A stretch of 64,000 nucleotides of DNA, taken from the NCBI GenBank assembly GCA_963576735.1, contig OY755179.1, positions 496,001-560,000 on the forward strand. Reading direction: 5' to 3'. Shown here piece by piece: positions 20,859 through 32,285 of this stretch; position 1 is the stretch's first letter, and every line of letters begins with the position of its first letter. Below the pieces are notes generated by a model. That model had not been told where the DNA came from. It did no database searches and worked only from the letters and a program-made list of their open reading frames with translations. A program made the position numbers and the translations under genes. The DNA comes from Bedellia somnulentella. Taxonomy: Eukaryota > Arthropoda > Insecta > Lepidoptera > Bedelliidae.

Positions 20859-22385
20859 TCAGTTTCTATAAATTTGCCCCTCATTCCCCCTAACCAATAC
20901 ATTGGAGAGATGACGAAAGATTGGCGAGTCGTACCTCCCTGCGATGGTTTTCAGGATGGAGTTAGAGCTAGCCCGAACTCTGCAGAGCAATGACGCTGCC
21001 TTTTTGCGCATTATCGCGTAAAAGTCATCAGTGCGCGCCGCTGCAAACATGCCAGATGCGCTGCAGAATCGAGGCAGCCCCAACAACATTCTGAATCCAT
21101 TATTGTACTGAACGCGTAGAGCGTTGACAGCCTTTTGTGTAAAGCTGGCCCACAGGCTGGACGTGTAGAAGACTTGACAGTAAGATTTAAACAGTGTTAT
21201 TTTAACAGACTGACTACAACGCGCAAACCTGCGTACCAGCATATTACACCTGACTGCCATCGCCCTACGTTCCCTCTCTATATCTGCATGGTCCTTAAGG
21301 TCGTCGGTAATAAAGTGTCCTAGATATTTAAATTGGTACACTCGCTTAAGCTCAACACCATTTAATTTAATTGTTGGAACATGATCAGGAATCTTTCCAC
21401 CGACAGCCCTAAAGACCATGTACTCGCTCTTCTTATGATTATACGCCAAACCGTGCTTCAGAGCGTACTCTTCACACATATGAAGCAGATCATTCAGAGC
21501 TCTGACTGATGGTGTCAGCAAGACCATATCGTCAGCGTAACTGATGTTATTTATAGTAACATCATCCACGCGACATCCGATGCGCCTGCTGCTGAGCCCA
21601 ACGATCAGGTCATTTATATATAGGTTAAACAGTTTGGGGGACGTAAGTCCACCTTGTCTTACTCCACACCCTATCCTGAAAGACTCAGAGACTTTATTGT
21701 CCCACCTAACCCGGTTATCTTGATTTCCATACCAAAACTGGAAAATGCATAACAGTTCCGCCGGCACATCCCTCCCCCGCAGCTTGTCCCAAAGCACATC
21801 GTAGGACACAGTGTTGAACGCTCGTGATAGGTCTAGGAAACACGCATACACGGGCGTCCTACGCTGCGTGTAATATTGTACTGTGTGCTTCAGGCTCAGT
21901 ATAGCATTCTCAGTTGATAGACCCCGGCGGAACCCAAACTGTGCATCATGGAGGTGGAGATATTTATCAAGAAGGGAGTCTAGAAGTCCGTCAAGCACCT
22001 TCGCCAGGACTGTAGCCAAGGATATAGGACGATAATTGTTCTTATCAGTTACGTCCCCCGTTCTGTTTTTTATAATGGGAACGACAATTGTTTGCATGAG
22101 CGCAGTAGGTAGATAAGAATGTCTCATGCATAGGGTATAGAACATGGCTAGTACTCGGTGCAGGTGGACTCCGGCATGCTGCAGGTGTTCAATGCTCAGC
22201 CCATCGTGACCCGGAGATTTACCACGCGTCATTGTTCGAATAATATTCGCGACTTGTTTCGCAGAGAAAGTAATTAGATCCGAATCACTACAGGCCCTCA
22301 CATCAACCGACTGCTTGGAACGTCCCAAAGGAGGATCCACTTTAAAGTGCTCTAAAAACATGTTTGCAATATTAAGTATCCACAT
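20859..22385 (-). CDS. Non-LTR retrotransposon reverse transcriptase, 5'-truncated
   Basis: A 508-codon open frame encoding most of a LINE reverse transcriptase, which would copy its own RNA at a nicked target. Visible in order: GKSPGHDGLSIEHL, NYRPISLATVLAKV, AQFGFRRGLSTENAIL, the first catalytic aspartate in ACFLDLSRAFNTV, GVRQGGLTSPKLFNLYIND, and the active-site SYADDMVLLTPS. A thumb follows with LGHFITDD, then a C-terminal domain (RCNMLVRRFARC). The upstream endonuclease and ORF1 are missing and the first ATG is internal to the original protein, so this is a dead 5'-truncated copy. It is nevertheless free of stops, hence fairly young. The clade is likely in the CR1/L2/Jockey range, from memory. 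AT-rich 3' flank continues to about 20600. Confidence 0.9.
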   Translation of the reverse strand: MWILNIANMFLEHFKVDPPLGRSKQSVDVRACSDSDLITFSAKQVANIIRTMTRGKSPGHDGLSIEHLQHAGVHLHRVLAMFYTLCMRHSYLPTALMQTIVVPIIKNRTGDVTDKNNYRPISLATVLAKVLDGLLDSLLDKYLHLHDAQFGFRRGLSTENAILSLKHTVQYYTQRRTPVYACFLDLSRAFNTVSYDVLWDKLRGRDVPAELLCIFQFWYGNQDNRVRWDNKVSESFRIGCGVRQGGLTSPKLFNLYINDLIVGLSSRRIGCRVDDVTINNISYADDMVLLTPSVRALNDLLHMCEEYALKHGLAYNHKKSEYMVFRAVGGKIPDHVPTIKLNGVELKRVYQFKYLGHFITDDLKDHADIERERRAMAVRCNMLVRRFARCSQSVKITLFKSYCQVFYTSSLWASFTQKAVNALRVQYNNGFRMLLGLPRFCSASGMFAAARTDDFYAIMRKKAASLLCRVRASSNSILKTIAGRYDSPIFRHLSNVLVRGNEGQIYRN

Positions 22386-22625
22386 CCCTTTTAGTTAAAT
22401 AAGTAATTTTATTTTGAATTACTTAAATATTTTTTTCAACTATTATTTCTGAGGTACATTAGTAATTTGATAACGTTGTACTCTTACCAAACATCATTGA
22501 TATGAGCGTCATGTTTCTCTGAGCTGAACCTCAGGAAATCAGTGCGAGGTAAAAGAATGGATGGAAAAAGGAGTATGTATGGAAACATTCATGGATGAAA
22601 AAGAAGGTAGAGAGGTTTTAAGAAT

Positions 22626-22682
22626 CGTATAAAGCGGTGCTCGATAGTCTATGCCTACCCCAATGGGAAATATTTATGTAAG
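22626..22682 (+). repeat. RTE-type LINE tail scrap
   Basis: About 55 bp: TCGATAGTCTATGCCTACCC, AATGGGAA and TATTTATGTA, the last codons and hairpin of the RTE LINE without an intact CGGCGTGA box. Confidence 0.5.
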
Positions 22683-22689
22683 ATTCAAA

Positions 22690-23570
22690 ACGACGTTGCT
22701 GAGTCAGATGCCGTGCATTTTGTTATACTCGCATTATTCTCTGTCAACACAATTGATAATGCTAGTATTGTAATAACTCGTCGAAAAAATAAAACATTTT
22801 TATTTTGTAATTTATTGTTTAAATCCCCGAGTCCGTGGCTTTTATATGCAAGCGAAGGATCACTGCAGCTATGTACGCAGTCCAGTGCGTGCACCGACCT
22901 CCTTGCGGCCGCTACTCTATTCCTCTATTGTCCTTTATTGGCAGTTTGGCGGGAAATGCAGGAAAAGAAAAACATTTTAAATAATTTCAAACATGTTTCG
23001 GTTCTAATTTGTAAAGTTTCGCTGAGTGTATTAATACGTTAAATTTGAGTGTATAAAAATCTACTTTGTCTGCTCTATAAAAGTATAATATTTAAAAAAA
23101 AATAAACAAAGTTTCATAACAACATACGCTAAGCAATTAATTGTGCTAATTTTTGTTGTCATACCTAGTACTAGTACTTAAAATGTAATTATATCTATAA
23201 CTTTTCCTTGTTATGGAATAAAATAAGCCACCATATGAAACAATAACAAACTAATTAAAGATACATTCTTACGACAGATCCAAATAAAAATAATTTAATG
23301 GCCAATTAGGTAATATTGTAGAAATAAATAATGTACAGTATGGTGTCGGGTCATCATGAGAGAAGCGGAGAGGAGCGCAGCAGTGGAAGGAGTCAGCGGC
23401 GACAGGTAAATGCGTTTACAATTAATGTTATGCACTTGCATATTATATCTACCTACGCTATACATCTCAACAAGGGGTAGCCAGTGATTCGGATTCGGAA
23501 CAGCAAAGAATAAAAAAACAAAGTGGTCACACACTTATATTTATACCCTTAGATCATGGCTTCTTTTGAT
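22690..23570. other. No gene seen
   Basis: A 109-codon frame at 22713-23042 has no recognisable motif or splice context and is treated as chance. No other feature identified. Confidence 0.4.
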
Positions 23571-23574
23571 TTTT

Positions 23575-23680
23575 GGGTTACCAACCACCCTCTTCCCTAG
23601 TGTGCCAAATTTTAGAAAGGAATTACAAAGCCTGAAGCTCTGGCTACATCTTTTTGGGATTTATAGCCGTACAAGTACAG
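23575..23680 (+). repeat. SINE-A, decayed 3' part
   Basis: AAGCTCTGGCTACATCTTTT, GGGATTTATAGCCGTACAAG and an upstream AACCACCCTCTTCCC segment identify a very old SINE-A. Confidence 0.5.
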
Positions 23681-23955
23681 GTTATATCAATGTATTTACT
23701 TATTTGCCCACAAATATAACCAGTACAGACAATAAACTTATCCAATTAAGTTACACAATTTTATCGAGATATTCTTATCCATAACATAAATCATACAATA
23801 CACACTAGATTTCGTAAATTCAGCAAAAAACAAAAAAAAAAAAATCGACACGTTCGGAGACCTGCTTATAACTACGGTCATACAGGGCGAAGAGTCATAG
23901 GTTTGATTCCTAAAAAGAGCTTCAGCTTGGAGTCCTTTCTAAAAGTATATGACAT

Positions 23956-24328
23956 ACATAAACGTTAACATAAACGTTCACGCCGTTTTATCCCCGAAGG
24001 GGTTGGCAGAGGTACCAATACTCCTGAACTCACATGGCAAGCGCCATCTAGTTTCAAGAGAAGGTACCCACGTTTTGCTTAGACAGTGTACTCACGTGAT
24101 AGGGGGCAGGCCTATCGCCGTTTTGTACGAATACACTGTCACATGACTAAGTACAACTCAGCCATGTGGGTTTCCTCACGATGTTTTCCCTCACCGTTAA
24201 CAACCATGATAAATTAACCACACATATGTCTTTAGAAAAGACAAATTGGTGTAGGCCCGTCCCAGGATTGGAACTCACGCCCTTCTGTTTTTCGGGCGGG
24301 TGTTCTACCCACTGGACTATCACGTCGT
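23956..24328 (-). mobile_element. SINE-B, full length, subfamily 2
   Basis: Antisense: tail ACATAAACGTTCACGCCG, hairpin ATCCCCGAAGGGGTTGGCAG, body, and a tRNA-like head ending GGACTATCACGTCG. It shares with 39327-39691 the head variant CGCCCGAAAAACAGAAGGGC and a distinctive pre-tail segment (CACATGGCAAGCGCCATCTA), defining a second subfamily. Confidence 0.85.
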
Positions 24329-24334
24329 AAATGA

Positions 24335-24962
24335 GTGAATATATTTTCGATATTAAACATCGAATGATAGTATAATATAACCCACATTACTTAAAACGAA
24401 AAAAAACACCTGACAAAATGTCACATGAAATTAAATACTGTAAAAGAATTAGTACCGCAGCCACGAGTTTGGGTTAAACGGTGTAAGGGATATAAAGTAA
24501 AAACAACTTTATTCAGTCCCTCATATGATACAACATGTAAATACCAAAATCGCACAAATTACACACAATGAGAGCCAAAAAGGCGCCGACTAAGCATATG
24601 TACACTAGAGTTTTAGCTTGCACACTGATTTTCAGCCGGGACCCTTGAAAAATATATAAAATAAGATAAAACCTAAACTAAAAAACAAAACATTTAACCA
24701 TTGATACACAGATCGAAAACTAATAATAAAAACAAAACTAAAAAAGAACACGTCATGTTAACTTTATGACATCTTTCTAATCGTTCACCGACATATAAGC
24801 ACAAAACCGTATTCATAATGTCTTTATACATTTATGTACATATATATTTATAATAAACATACACATATATACGATATAGACCTAAAAATTATATAAAATG
24901 TATGAATAAAGATATTAATTACATTATTGAATAATAATAGCCATTCAGTTGCAGGTGTGATG
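24335..24962. other. AT-rich sequence, possible LINE 3' flank
   Basis: No reading frame. It lies downstream of the minus-strand LINE coding end at 24963 and may include that element's 3' untranslated region. Its terminus is not resolvable. Confidence 0.35.
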
Positions 24963-25364
24963 TTAACTATATTTGAAGTTATTTAACAAATTAAGCTTCT
25001 TTTTGAATGACGATTTATTTTTTAACTCGCGTATCGGTGGCGGTAGATCGTTCCAACACTTCGAAGCAGCGAAACGAAAACTACCCCGAAATGCTGTAGT
25101 CCGATGACTAGGAGTTAATAACAAACAATCAGAGGCACGAGTGTTGTAGCTGGATATATTCTTGGACCAAACAAGTTTTTCATACAGATACTGTGGCTTT
25201 TTCCACTTGACAATATCGAACATTAGGGAAGCGAGGTGTAACTTTCTCCTTGTATCAAGATTGAGCAAGTTATTGCTTTTCAGATAGGGGGTGACGTGAG
25301 TCCTTGGTTAAATTTGAAAACAAAAACGAGCGCATGCATTTTGTACTCTTTGTACAAGACGCCG

Positions 25365-26982
25365 CACTATGTGGGAATTTCGTAATTTATCTGTATTTAA
25401 TTGCATTTTTCAACTTCAACCAAACAAATGCATATGCATACTGTTTTTACCTTAAACCCTACTAATACCCGTGGCGTATTTACTTTTTGAAACGGTATCA
25501 CCGGATATTAAATAAAAAATGACAAAGTGGGTAGTATATAAACTAATTTGTTGACTTGTCATCGAGCAAAAAAATTGATTGTTATTTTAACACAATTACT
25601 GTATAATATTCGATATCAAAGTGGTATTTTATTCACTCATTGTGTTTATAGGATTTATAAGGTAAGATAAACGTTGAAATTAATATAAAATTAAATGCGA
25701 TAACTAGATAAAAGTCATCTTAAAGTCACCAAGTAAAAACTACATATGTTTGAGATAATTTTTATTTTCAGAGGGATGAAAGTAAGTTATTTGACAAAAT
25801 TTGAGCGTGAAATTATCAGAATACATAGATTGAATTATTGGCTTTTAGATACAATTATAACATCTTGCGCATTTTTGCGGCACCCATACATTGTTTTTAT
25901 TTTTTCAGGATGACCTCCTCATTAACGAAAAAACAAATATTTGATATTTGGATTGCGACCGAAAAGACTGAGCGTTTGAATGCCGTTTGCACGTTTTTGA
26001 TCAATTATTATCGATTATTAGACCTTTCTGATGGGTCTAAGAAAGACATTAAGGCTTTTTTGAGCAATCTTTTCTTTCAACTTGAAATAAAATGGAATCA
26101 GTGTCATCGTCATCGGGAACGTTTTATACATAAGAATTTAAGCTGGTTGTACAATGATTTGAATTTACCACATACTTTTTTACAAGAAATTCCATCTTCC
26201 TTTTCCTCGAGCAAACCAGGAAGACCACAAAAAAAGTTTGGAGAATGATGTGAACGCACAAAGAGAAGAAAATACAAAGTCTCTTGATTCCACTAGCCCT
26301 GAAGAAATAGCAGTTGCAAACCGAGTCAATTTACTGAAAACAGGTAAACGAAACTCAGCTGCAATTGCGAAAGAATTGGCGTGTAATCCTCCAGGCAAGG
26401 GAACGCAAATAAAAAAAGCTATGAAGACGAAGGTCGCTTGTTCATCTTTATCAACTGAAGAAGCCTTGAGCATGATGCAAGATGCGAATTTGTCAGTAAA
26501 TCATAGCTTCATCCATTCTTCCGATTGGACAATTATCGGAAGATGAACAGGAAGCTAGGAACAAGGATGTTAGAAGATACCGAGAAATGTTCACCCGTAA
26601 AACATCAAGAGTTAATACTAACACTGACCTTTTAAATAGGCTGTTAGTATCGTCAGATCCTTTCCTCGCTAGTCTACGTAGTAGTCCGAAACGTAGACAA
26701 TGTCAATTAGAGCCTGAGGTACTGAATTTGCTTGCACTACCTACCGCAACTGAGCGAGTTGTGGATAGTTCTTCCAAAAGTGATTAATGTATTATTAAAT
26801 CGTTTTTTTTCTTTGTTTATAAATATATTTTTAAAGTTTTTTTTAAGTTTACATTATTTACAAGCGCTTTTCCTCTCCTCTTTATCGCTCAACTACTTAT
26901 TATGACATATTTAAGGAGTATTTTACTTATTCAGCATAGCAACGAATTAAATCCCCCTAAATTTTGATTTTCCTACACTGTG
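25365..26982 (+). mobile_element. Transib DNA transposon, internally deleted
   Basis: The termini are CACTATG (left) and CACTGTG (right, reverse complement CACAGTG). The first about 25 bp of the two ends match at about 18 positions. The 5-bp target duplication CGCCG is at 25360-25364 and 26983-26987. Known Transib elements begin CACWRTG and duplicate a GC-rich 5-bp CGNCG target, which agrees. CACAGTG is also the heptamer of vertebrate V(D)J recombination signals, whose RAG1 recombinase derives from this superfamily. The 1618-bp length is about half that of autonomous elements. Confidence 0.87.
25910..26787 (+). pseudogene. Transib transposase remnant, catalytic core missing
   Basis: Starts at the ATG directly after an acceptor-like TTTTTATTTTTTCAG. 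The N-terminal part reads TSSLTKKQIFDIWIATEKT, LINYYRLLDLSDGSKKDIKA and GRPQKKF, then shifts frame at 26240 (one G too many) and continues through NRVNLLKTGKRNSAAIAKEL to EALSMMQDANLS. After a second frame change near 26510-26530 comes a C-terminal part (QLSEDEQEARNKDVRRYREM, LLVSSDPFLASLR) ending at TAA 26787. The roughly 400 residues between these parts, including the DDE catalytic core expected in a RAG1-like transposase, are absent. The family match to Transib proteins is from memory; the element ends support it independently. Confidence 0.75.
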
Positions 26983-27241
26983 CGCCGCCGCGAACGCTCA
27001 TACAAGCAGGGCCCATAGATCGAATCACCATAATTCAATTTACTGAGAACCAATGACTCACATAGCCTAACTCTGACTTCAACACTGAGACAGTTTCTTA
27101 TTTTATATAATAACTTTAGTTTGTAAAAACAATTTTTTACAACTTCAGCAATATGATACTCAAATTTTAGGTCTTGGTCAAATATTATACCCAATATGTT
27201 AGGACCTTTCATATTGTAATATTTTATTACATGTCCCATTA

Positions 27242-27452
27242 GCTCTTTAGTATCGGTTTAGAATAGCACTACCCCATTTCTCCCCGTGGGTGTTCGTAAG
27301 ATGCAGCTAAGAGTATTGGAGCTTTTTAAGTGATTTATGGCGCTGCGGGTCCGTAAAACACATCTCTAACAACCTTTATTTTATAATCTAATCTCATCAA
27401 CTAACTTTCAAAAGTCGCTGAGTTTCTTATTCCGGAGCTCTGGCTACCCCTT
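27242..27452 (+). repeat. SINE-A, old copy
   Basis: GTTTAGAATAGCACTACCCC head, AACAACCTTTATTTTA centre, and CTCTGGCTACCCC near the end. The tail is lost. It abuts the LINE remnant at its 5' side. Confidence 0.7.
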
Positions 27453-27860
27453 TAAAAATATTTTTTTCTATGTTCTTCATAACAATGCCATTTTTGATAT
27501 CGATATTACAATAAATTATGTGGATGCATGGACCAAGCAAATCCCGAGTAATCGAACAACAGGTGCCTTAATGACACGTGATATTAGGAAGTCCATATTA
27601 GTATCTCTGTCATCCCTTCGGGTATTTGCGACGAGGCAAGGCAGAGGCTATTTTGGTTGTAAATGTGTGCTTATGTTTTCCCTAATCTTAAACAGACTTT
27701 ATAATATGTTTTTATAACTTTAGAAAAAGAGAATCAGGATTTATGCACACGTGTCTCTGCATAAGAGATGGTGCTATTTCCCACTTAGCTTTGAGCTACT
27801 AAGATTGTTGAAATATAGGGTTAAAATAACCTAAATTTTCTTTAATCATTAATTTCATTT
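27453..27860. other. No gene seen
   Basis: No recognised repeat or coding region; a 65-codon frame (27520-27717) has no supporting feature. Confidence 0.4.
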
Positions 27861-28081
27861 ATATACTCACGGCTATTAATTCCAAATAGGGGTACTCAGA
27901 ATCGGAATCGGCTACTTTTAGGAGTAAAGTTGGGAAAAGATAGTAAAATAAATGTTATTGGCTATGGTTCCCCAATCGCATCACCCAACAAACACTTAAG
28001 AAGGCCCAATATCCCAAGTCACCTCAAACGAACACTTGCAGGAAATGGGATAAAGCTATATTAAGCCGACACTATATAGCT
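27861..28081 (-). repeat. SINE-A, old copy, antisense
   Basis: ATATACTCACGGCTATTAAT at the tail side and TAAGCCGACACTATATAGC at the head side, with about 75-80 percent apparent similarity to the young copies. Confidence 0.7.
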
Positions 28082-28118
28082 ACGTAATATAACGTTTAAA
28101 TGTAATCAAGAAAAGACC

Positions 28119-28217
28119 GTTGGTTTCCTCACGATGTTTTCCCTAACCGTTTACAAAAATGATAAATTGGTCATACTTAGGCTTGTCTTAAGCCCACAAA
28201 GCTATCACGGATGGTGT
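28119..28217 (-). repeat. SINE-B fragment, head and part of body
   Basis: Antisense GGTTTCCTCACGATGTTTTC, CCGTTTACAA-ATGATAAATT and GCTATCACGG, with an internal deletion of the tRNA-like B-box region. Confidence 0.55.
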
Positions 28218-28552
28218 GTTTTAGATGGAGCACATTAAAAAAAATTAGGAACTTTTAAAATGAGCAAATTCAACTAAGTTTATTACGAAGTGAAGTTTAA
28301 AGTGAAACGTAATTTTCGCAGAACACTGGAAAGGCGTTCCGCCTACTCAGTGAAATCTCCTCAGTCTGTCCGTTTCAGGAGATGAATACATGACCACGCC
28401 TAGGCTGGATACATAGTTCCTACCCAGAATTGTTAGCGTATGCATACAACATTTCATGTCTTACGTATATATGCTTTAATTCTTAGCTATTGGAACATAG
28501 GTCAGATTTATTCATTAATCTTCATTTACAATTGGTGTCTAAGAAAAACTGT

Positions 28553-28855
28553 ATGAAGCTTTTAAGTGATTCATGGGCGATGTGTTTGGAACCAATAATC
28601 ATTTAACTATCCATTTAAAATATGTACAAAACATTGAATATTTTACGAGATAGCCAATTCCAATTAATTCATATTGATATTCATCAGTCGTTCTTCTTGC
28701 TTCTTAATTTTCTAAGAGTGTACCATCCTCAGTAGTAAATAATGAGATTAATATCTTTTCTTCAAAAATTCACAAATTGCAAAAGTGACTAAGGCATTTC
28801 TTATTCCAAAGCTCTGGCTACTCTTTCTAGGGATTTATAGTCGTGAGTATGTATG
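28553..28855 (+). repeat. SINE-A, old copy with unrelated insertion
   Basis: First part AGCTTTTAAGTGATTCATGG and GCGATGTGTTTGGAA, second part AAGTGACTAAGGCATTTCTT to GTCGTGAGTATGTATG. About 150 bp of AT-rich sequence (28616-28770) separates them. Confidence 0.55.
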
Positions 28856-28859
28856 TATC

Positions 28860-29408
28860 TTCATACATGCGTATACTCACGCACGCCGTTATAAATCTTA
28901 AGCACATGCCTATTAAACGATTATTAATATTTTAGAATCCCATCTGATAACATACATAAGTATTTAGTAGTTATTGCGCCACGAATATAAACTACACATC
29001 AAGGAGGCTGTTATCGGCACCATAAATCAGGAGCTATCAATGAAATATGGTAATTAATGTATTAATCTCTCGCCGCGCCCGGAAACTGCATTGTCCTCAC
29101 TTGTATTTACGAGGAAAATATTTTTCCACTGCGCTTTTTATTTTCAAACGAACCGTTTGTGGGTTTTGCAGTTAAAAAATAGATATATATGTACATGAAC
29201 AATGTACATGAACAAAGGTTCCCGCACTAGGTTAAATCCTGAATTGTGGATAACCTTACACGGTAGTTTTTTAATTAAACATTTCTGATTTATTTTAAAA
29301 ATTAAGACTAAGTTTGACACTACAAACCACACAGAAAAGCTATGTGAATATTACTACTGTAGATGTAAAAGCCTCCGCCATAATATTTTCATATGATTGG
29401 TATAGTAC
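28860..29408. other. No gene seen
   Basis: AT-rich. One direct repeat of TGTACATGAACA at 29190-29215. Confidence 0.4.
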
Positions 29409-29658
29409 GTGTAGTGTCGGCTTAGAATAACACTACCCCATTTCTACCCGTGGGTGATCGTAAGAGGCGACTAAGGGTATAGGGGGCTTTTTAAGTGATT
29501 TTTGGGCGATGAGGTTGGAGACCCGTCACCAAAAACATTTATTATAACCATCTTTACCCCAATCAACTTCCAAAAGTGGCTGAGGAATTTTTCATTCCAA
29601 AACTCTGGCTACCCCGTTAAGGGATTTATAGCAGTGAGTATATGTATGTATGTATGTA
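29409..29658 (+). mobile_element. SINE-A, near full length
   Basis: GTGTAGTGTCGGCTTAGAAT head to TATG tail, moderately diverged. Confidence 0.8.
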
Positions 29659-29699
29659 GTACTGCGTAGTGTGGGTATGCATGTAGCAATTGTAGCATG

Positions 29700-29918
29700 T
29701 ACACTACACAAAGTCAACTTAGAACAGAACTACCACATTTGTCCATAGGTTAATAGTATAAAGAGATCTACGGTTATGACGTTTTTTTAAGGATTTGGCT
29801 GGAAACCCATAACCAGCAATACTTTGTCTTTATTTAGAACACTTTTTCATACTCAACTTCTAGAAGGAATCGCCAATGCGAAAGCTTTGGCTTCTGTCTG
29901 GGATTGATAGCCGTGAGT
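29700..29918 (+). repeat. SINE-A, very old copy
   Basis: Recognisable by order of motifs: ACACTACACAAAGTCAACTT, CTGGAAACCCATAACCAGCA, CTCAACTTCTAGAAGG, GGGATTGATAGCCGTGAG. Confidence 0.5.
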
Positions 29919-31155
29919 GGAGTGAAATTAGTATTAATTAAGTATTAGTAGAGTGATTGAGTATATATACGGACATGAGTATGGATGGACTAAATACATT
30001 CTGAAGCTCTCTCATCATCGTCATGGGAACATTATAACAGCATAAACTGTGCAAAAACTTTTTGCTCGTTTCGCCAGCCATTTTCAGTTTAAGTTGAGCC
30101 ACGCGACACATCAACGCGAGAACAAAGGGCTGGACTCAAAGCGGTTGCCTCACACAAATTATAATTTAACGTTTCTGCACGGTGCGCGAACTAAGCACTT
30201 TTGGCTCAGCTTTAAGGCAATTAGTTTGCTGACACTCAACGCCTTTGTTTGCTAACTCGTATAACATATTCATGCATATTAAATGTATTTCAAACAGCTA
30301 GTTTTATGTTTTATCTTCTTAGGTGCTGTCTTCTGAACGTCGGTAATGATATCAGGGTAGTTGGTTTTTGTGATAAATTTAGTTGACGATATTTTTCATA
30401 ATTTTAATCACTTTTAAAAAAACAATATTTAAAGATATAATCTTTTTAAATTTAGCTATGTGAATTTATGAATTTTATTATAAAATTTATGTTTGACAGT
30501 TAGGTTTACTCAGTAACAACATTTTCTTACCAGTACCATCTGCAGTCCTAAAAATAGATGCAACAACACCTTGTGCAAAACTCGAATATACCTAAGTTTA
30601 AAAAAATATTAAATGCACATTCATGATCATGACTAAATATATTATACAATATTTCCTATTATAACAATAAAAACAAACTAGATCATAGAATTTGAAATAC
30701 ATTTGAGCCGTTTTTTTTGGAACAACTGCTTTACTTTAAGTTCTTCATTCGGACTTATTTTCAGACAAAGGATCATATCATATAATTCAGAAGTTAGTTC
30801 ACTTCCTGAAAGCCAGTGAGTAAAGGCTGAGTTCGGGACTGTATTCAGTACAACTTATTTCTTTTCGAAGGATTATATACTTTATGTATTAGAAATAGGG
30901 TTGTTTGTTAAAACACGCATGAGTTTTCATATTTAACTTAGTAATATTTTAAAAACAGCCGACATTTGGAGCGCTATATTTCTTCTCACGTTTTTGTTCG
31001 AATTGTTCCCGAGAGAGTTAACGATACTACTTGGCAGCTTTTAGACTTATTGCAGTTTTACACCATGTTGAAATAAGTAAAAATTGTTAATGTATCCTTT
31101 TGGCTAAAAAACTATGTATGAATTTCTCGTATGTTTTGAGACTAGCTACACAACG
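29919..31155. other. No gene seen
   Basis: About 1.2 kb without a recognised repeat. A 68-codon frame at 30049-30255 coincides with locally higher GC but shows no motif or splice signal. Confidence 0.4.
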
Positions 31156-31398
31156 TACATACATATACTCACGGCTATAAATCCATAAAAGGGGTAGCCA
31201 GAACTAAGGAATTCAAAATTCCTCAGCCACTTTTGCAAAGTTGAGTGGGGAAATGATGGTAAAGTAAAGGTTGTTGGTGATGGGTCTCCAACCGCATCGC
31301 CCAAAAATCCCTTAAAAGCCCCAATACCGTTAGTCGCCTCTTACGTACACCTACCGGAAGAAATGGGGTAGTGCTATTCTAAGCCGACACTACACAGC
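31156..31398 (-). mobile_element. SINE-A, full length, young
   Basis: Close to consensus over its length: tail ACATACATATACTCACGG at the left, head GACACTACACAGC at the right. Confidence 0.85.
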
Positions 31399-31479
31399 AA
31401 CGTTTAAACGTTTAAATGTTTGGGAGTATCGTGTAAGAAAAATAAGACAGTTTGATAGAGATGATATGTGAGAGAGAGT

Positions 31480-31610
31480 TTAAATAGAGAGTGTACTCAA
31501 AAAGTGAGGCGTCTAATATACGAAGAATAAAAGGGCATGCATAAAAAAAATATCAATGTAAAAGAATTCAGAGAGATTTGCTAGGAATTTCTAAAGTATT
31601 AATAGAGATA
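31480..31610 (+). repeat. RTE-type LINE remnant
   Basis: Decayed segment with GTGTACTCAAAAAGTGAGGC, AAGAATAAAAGGGCATGCAT and GAGAGATTTGCTAGGAA, matching the LINE's C-terminal coding region but with many changes. Confidence 0.55.
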
Positions 31611-32006
31611 TAAAAATCCACAAGTTATATAGCCTAGTTATAATTCCTGTCCACTTCCACATGGATACACTAACCAATCAAAAAAATATATGATACCCGT
31701 CGATAATGAGAACGTGATGATATAAGAGATTTTATAGTTTGAACCATTTTTAGGATGTTTTTAAACAAATTTTTAAAGCATTTCGACTATCATTATTTCA
31801 TACGGTTATTCATATTATAAATTCTCATTGGGGTTAAGAATCAGTCACAGGAAAAAATTTAGTCGCAACAGTCGCTCACTAAATCCACAGAGTGCGCCTT
31901 TGTCAGAATAATAGTTGCTTTGAGTGAAATTGCAGAAAATGGGGATATTTTTGTATGTCATCTGAGTGAGTCGTTGTTTTTATGATGAAATAAGTAATAT
32001 TATATC
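31611..32006. other. No gene seen
   Basis: AT-rich, no repeat end recognised. Confidence 0.4.
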
Positions 32007-32019
32007 ATAAATTTAAGTT

Positions 32020-32206
32020 ACTAATAAATGAAGGAAAGAAAAATTTCGACAACAGCGGGGATCGAACCCGCGACCTCCGGGTATACGCCCACTTCGCTCT
32101 GCCAATTGAGCTATAGTGTCAAGTAGCTACTGGCGCGATTTTTTTTCCTTTATTTATTAGTAATAAAAAATCCTCACATGAGGTTTTCATGAACAAAAAC
32201 ATTCTA
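32020..32206 (+). mobile_element. SINE-D with inverted tRNA-like core
   Basis: Flanked by a 13-bp target duplication ATAAATTTAAGTT (32007-32019 and 32207-32219). The 3' end is the family tail CCTCACATGAGGTTTTCATG with AACAAAAAC. The tRNA-like core is on the minus strand relative to this tail (GGGGATCGAACCCGCGACC, then CCAATTGAGCTATAGTGTC), opposite to the copies at 44246 and 44742. Confidence 0.8.
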
Positions 32207-32285
32207 ATAAATTTAAGTTGTTAAAACTTAGTAAAAATGTTGCATTACCAGTAATGATTATGTTTTTTGAAAAATAAAGAAATAA

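Larger units (their letters stand above)
24963..27239 (-). pseudogene. LINE RT C-terminal remnant split by Transib
   Basis: Two minus-strand segments of one LINE: 26988-27239 (LGIIFDQDLKFEYHI, KLKLLYKIRNCLSVEVRVRL, LVLSKLNYGDSIYG) and 24963-25364 (RRLVQRVQNACARF, SFRFAASKCWNDLPPPIREL, SFKKKLNLLNN). Removing the Transib element (25365-26982) and one CGCCG joins them in frame through YERSRRR-LVQRVQ, which proves the segments were contiguous. One in-frame stop remains near 25307. The pattern is the thumb and C-terminal domain of a CR1- or Jockey-group LINE; the palm is absent. Confidence 0.88.

Noticed and set aside
22713..23042. 109-codon plus-strand frame
   Set aside because: No motif, no splice signals, and an overlapping antisense frame of similar length; consistent with chance.
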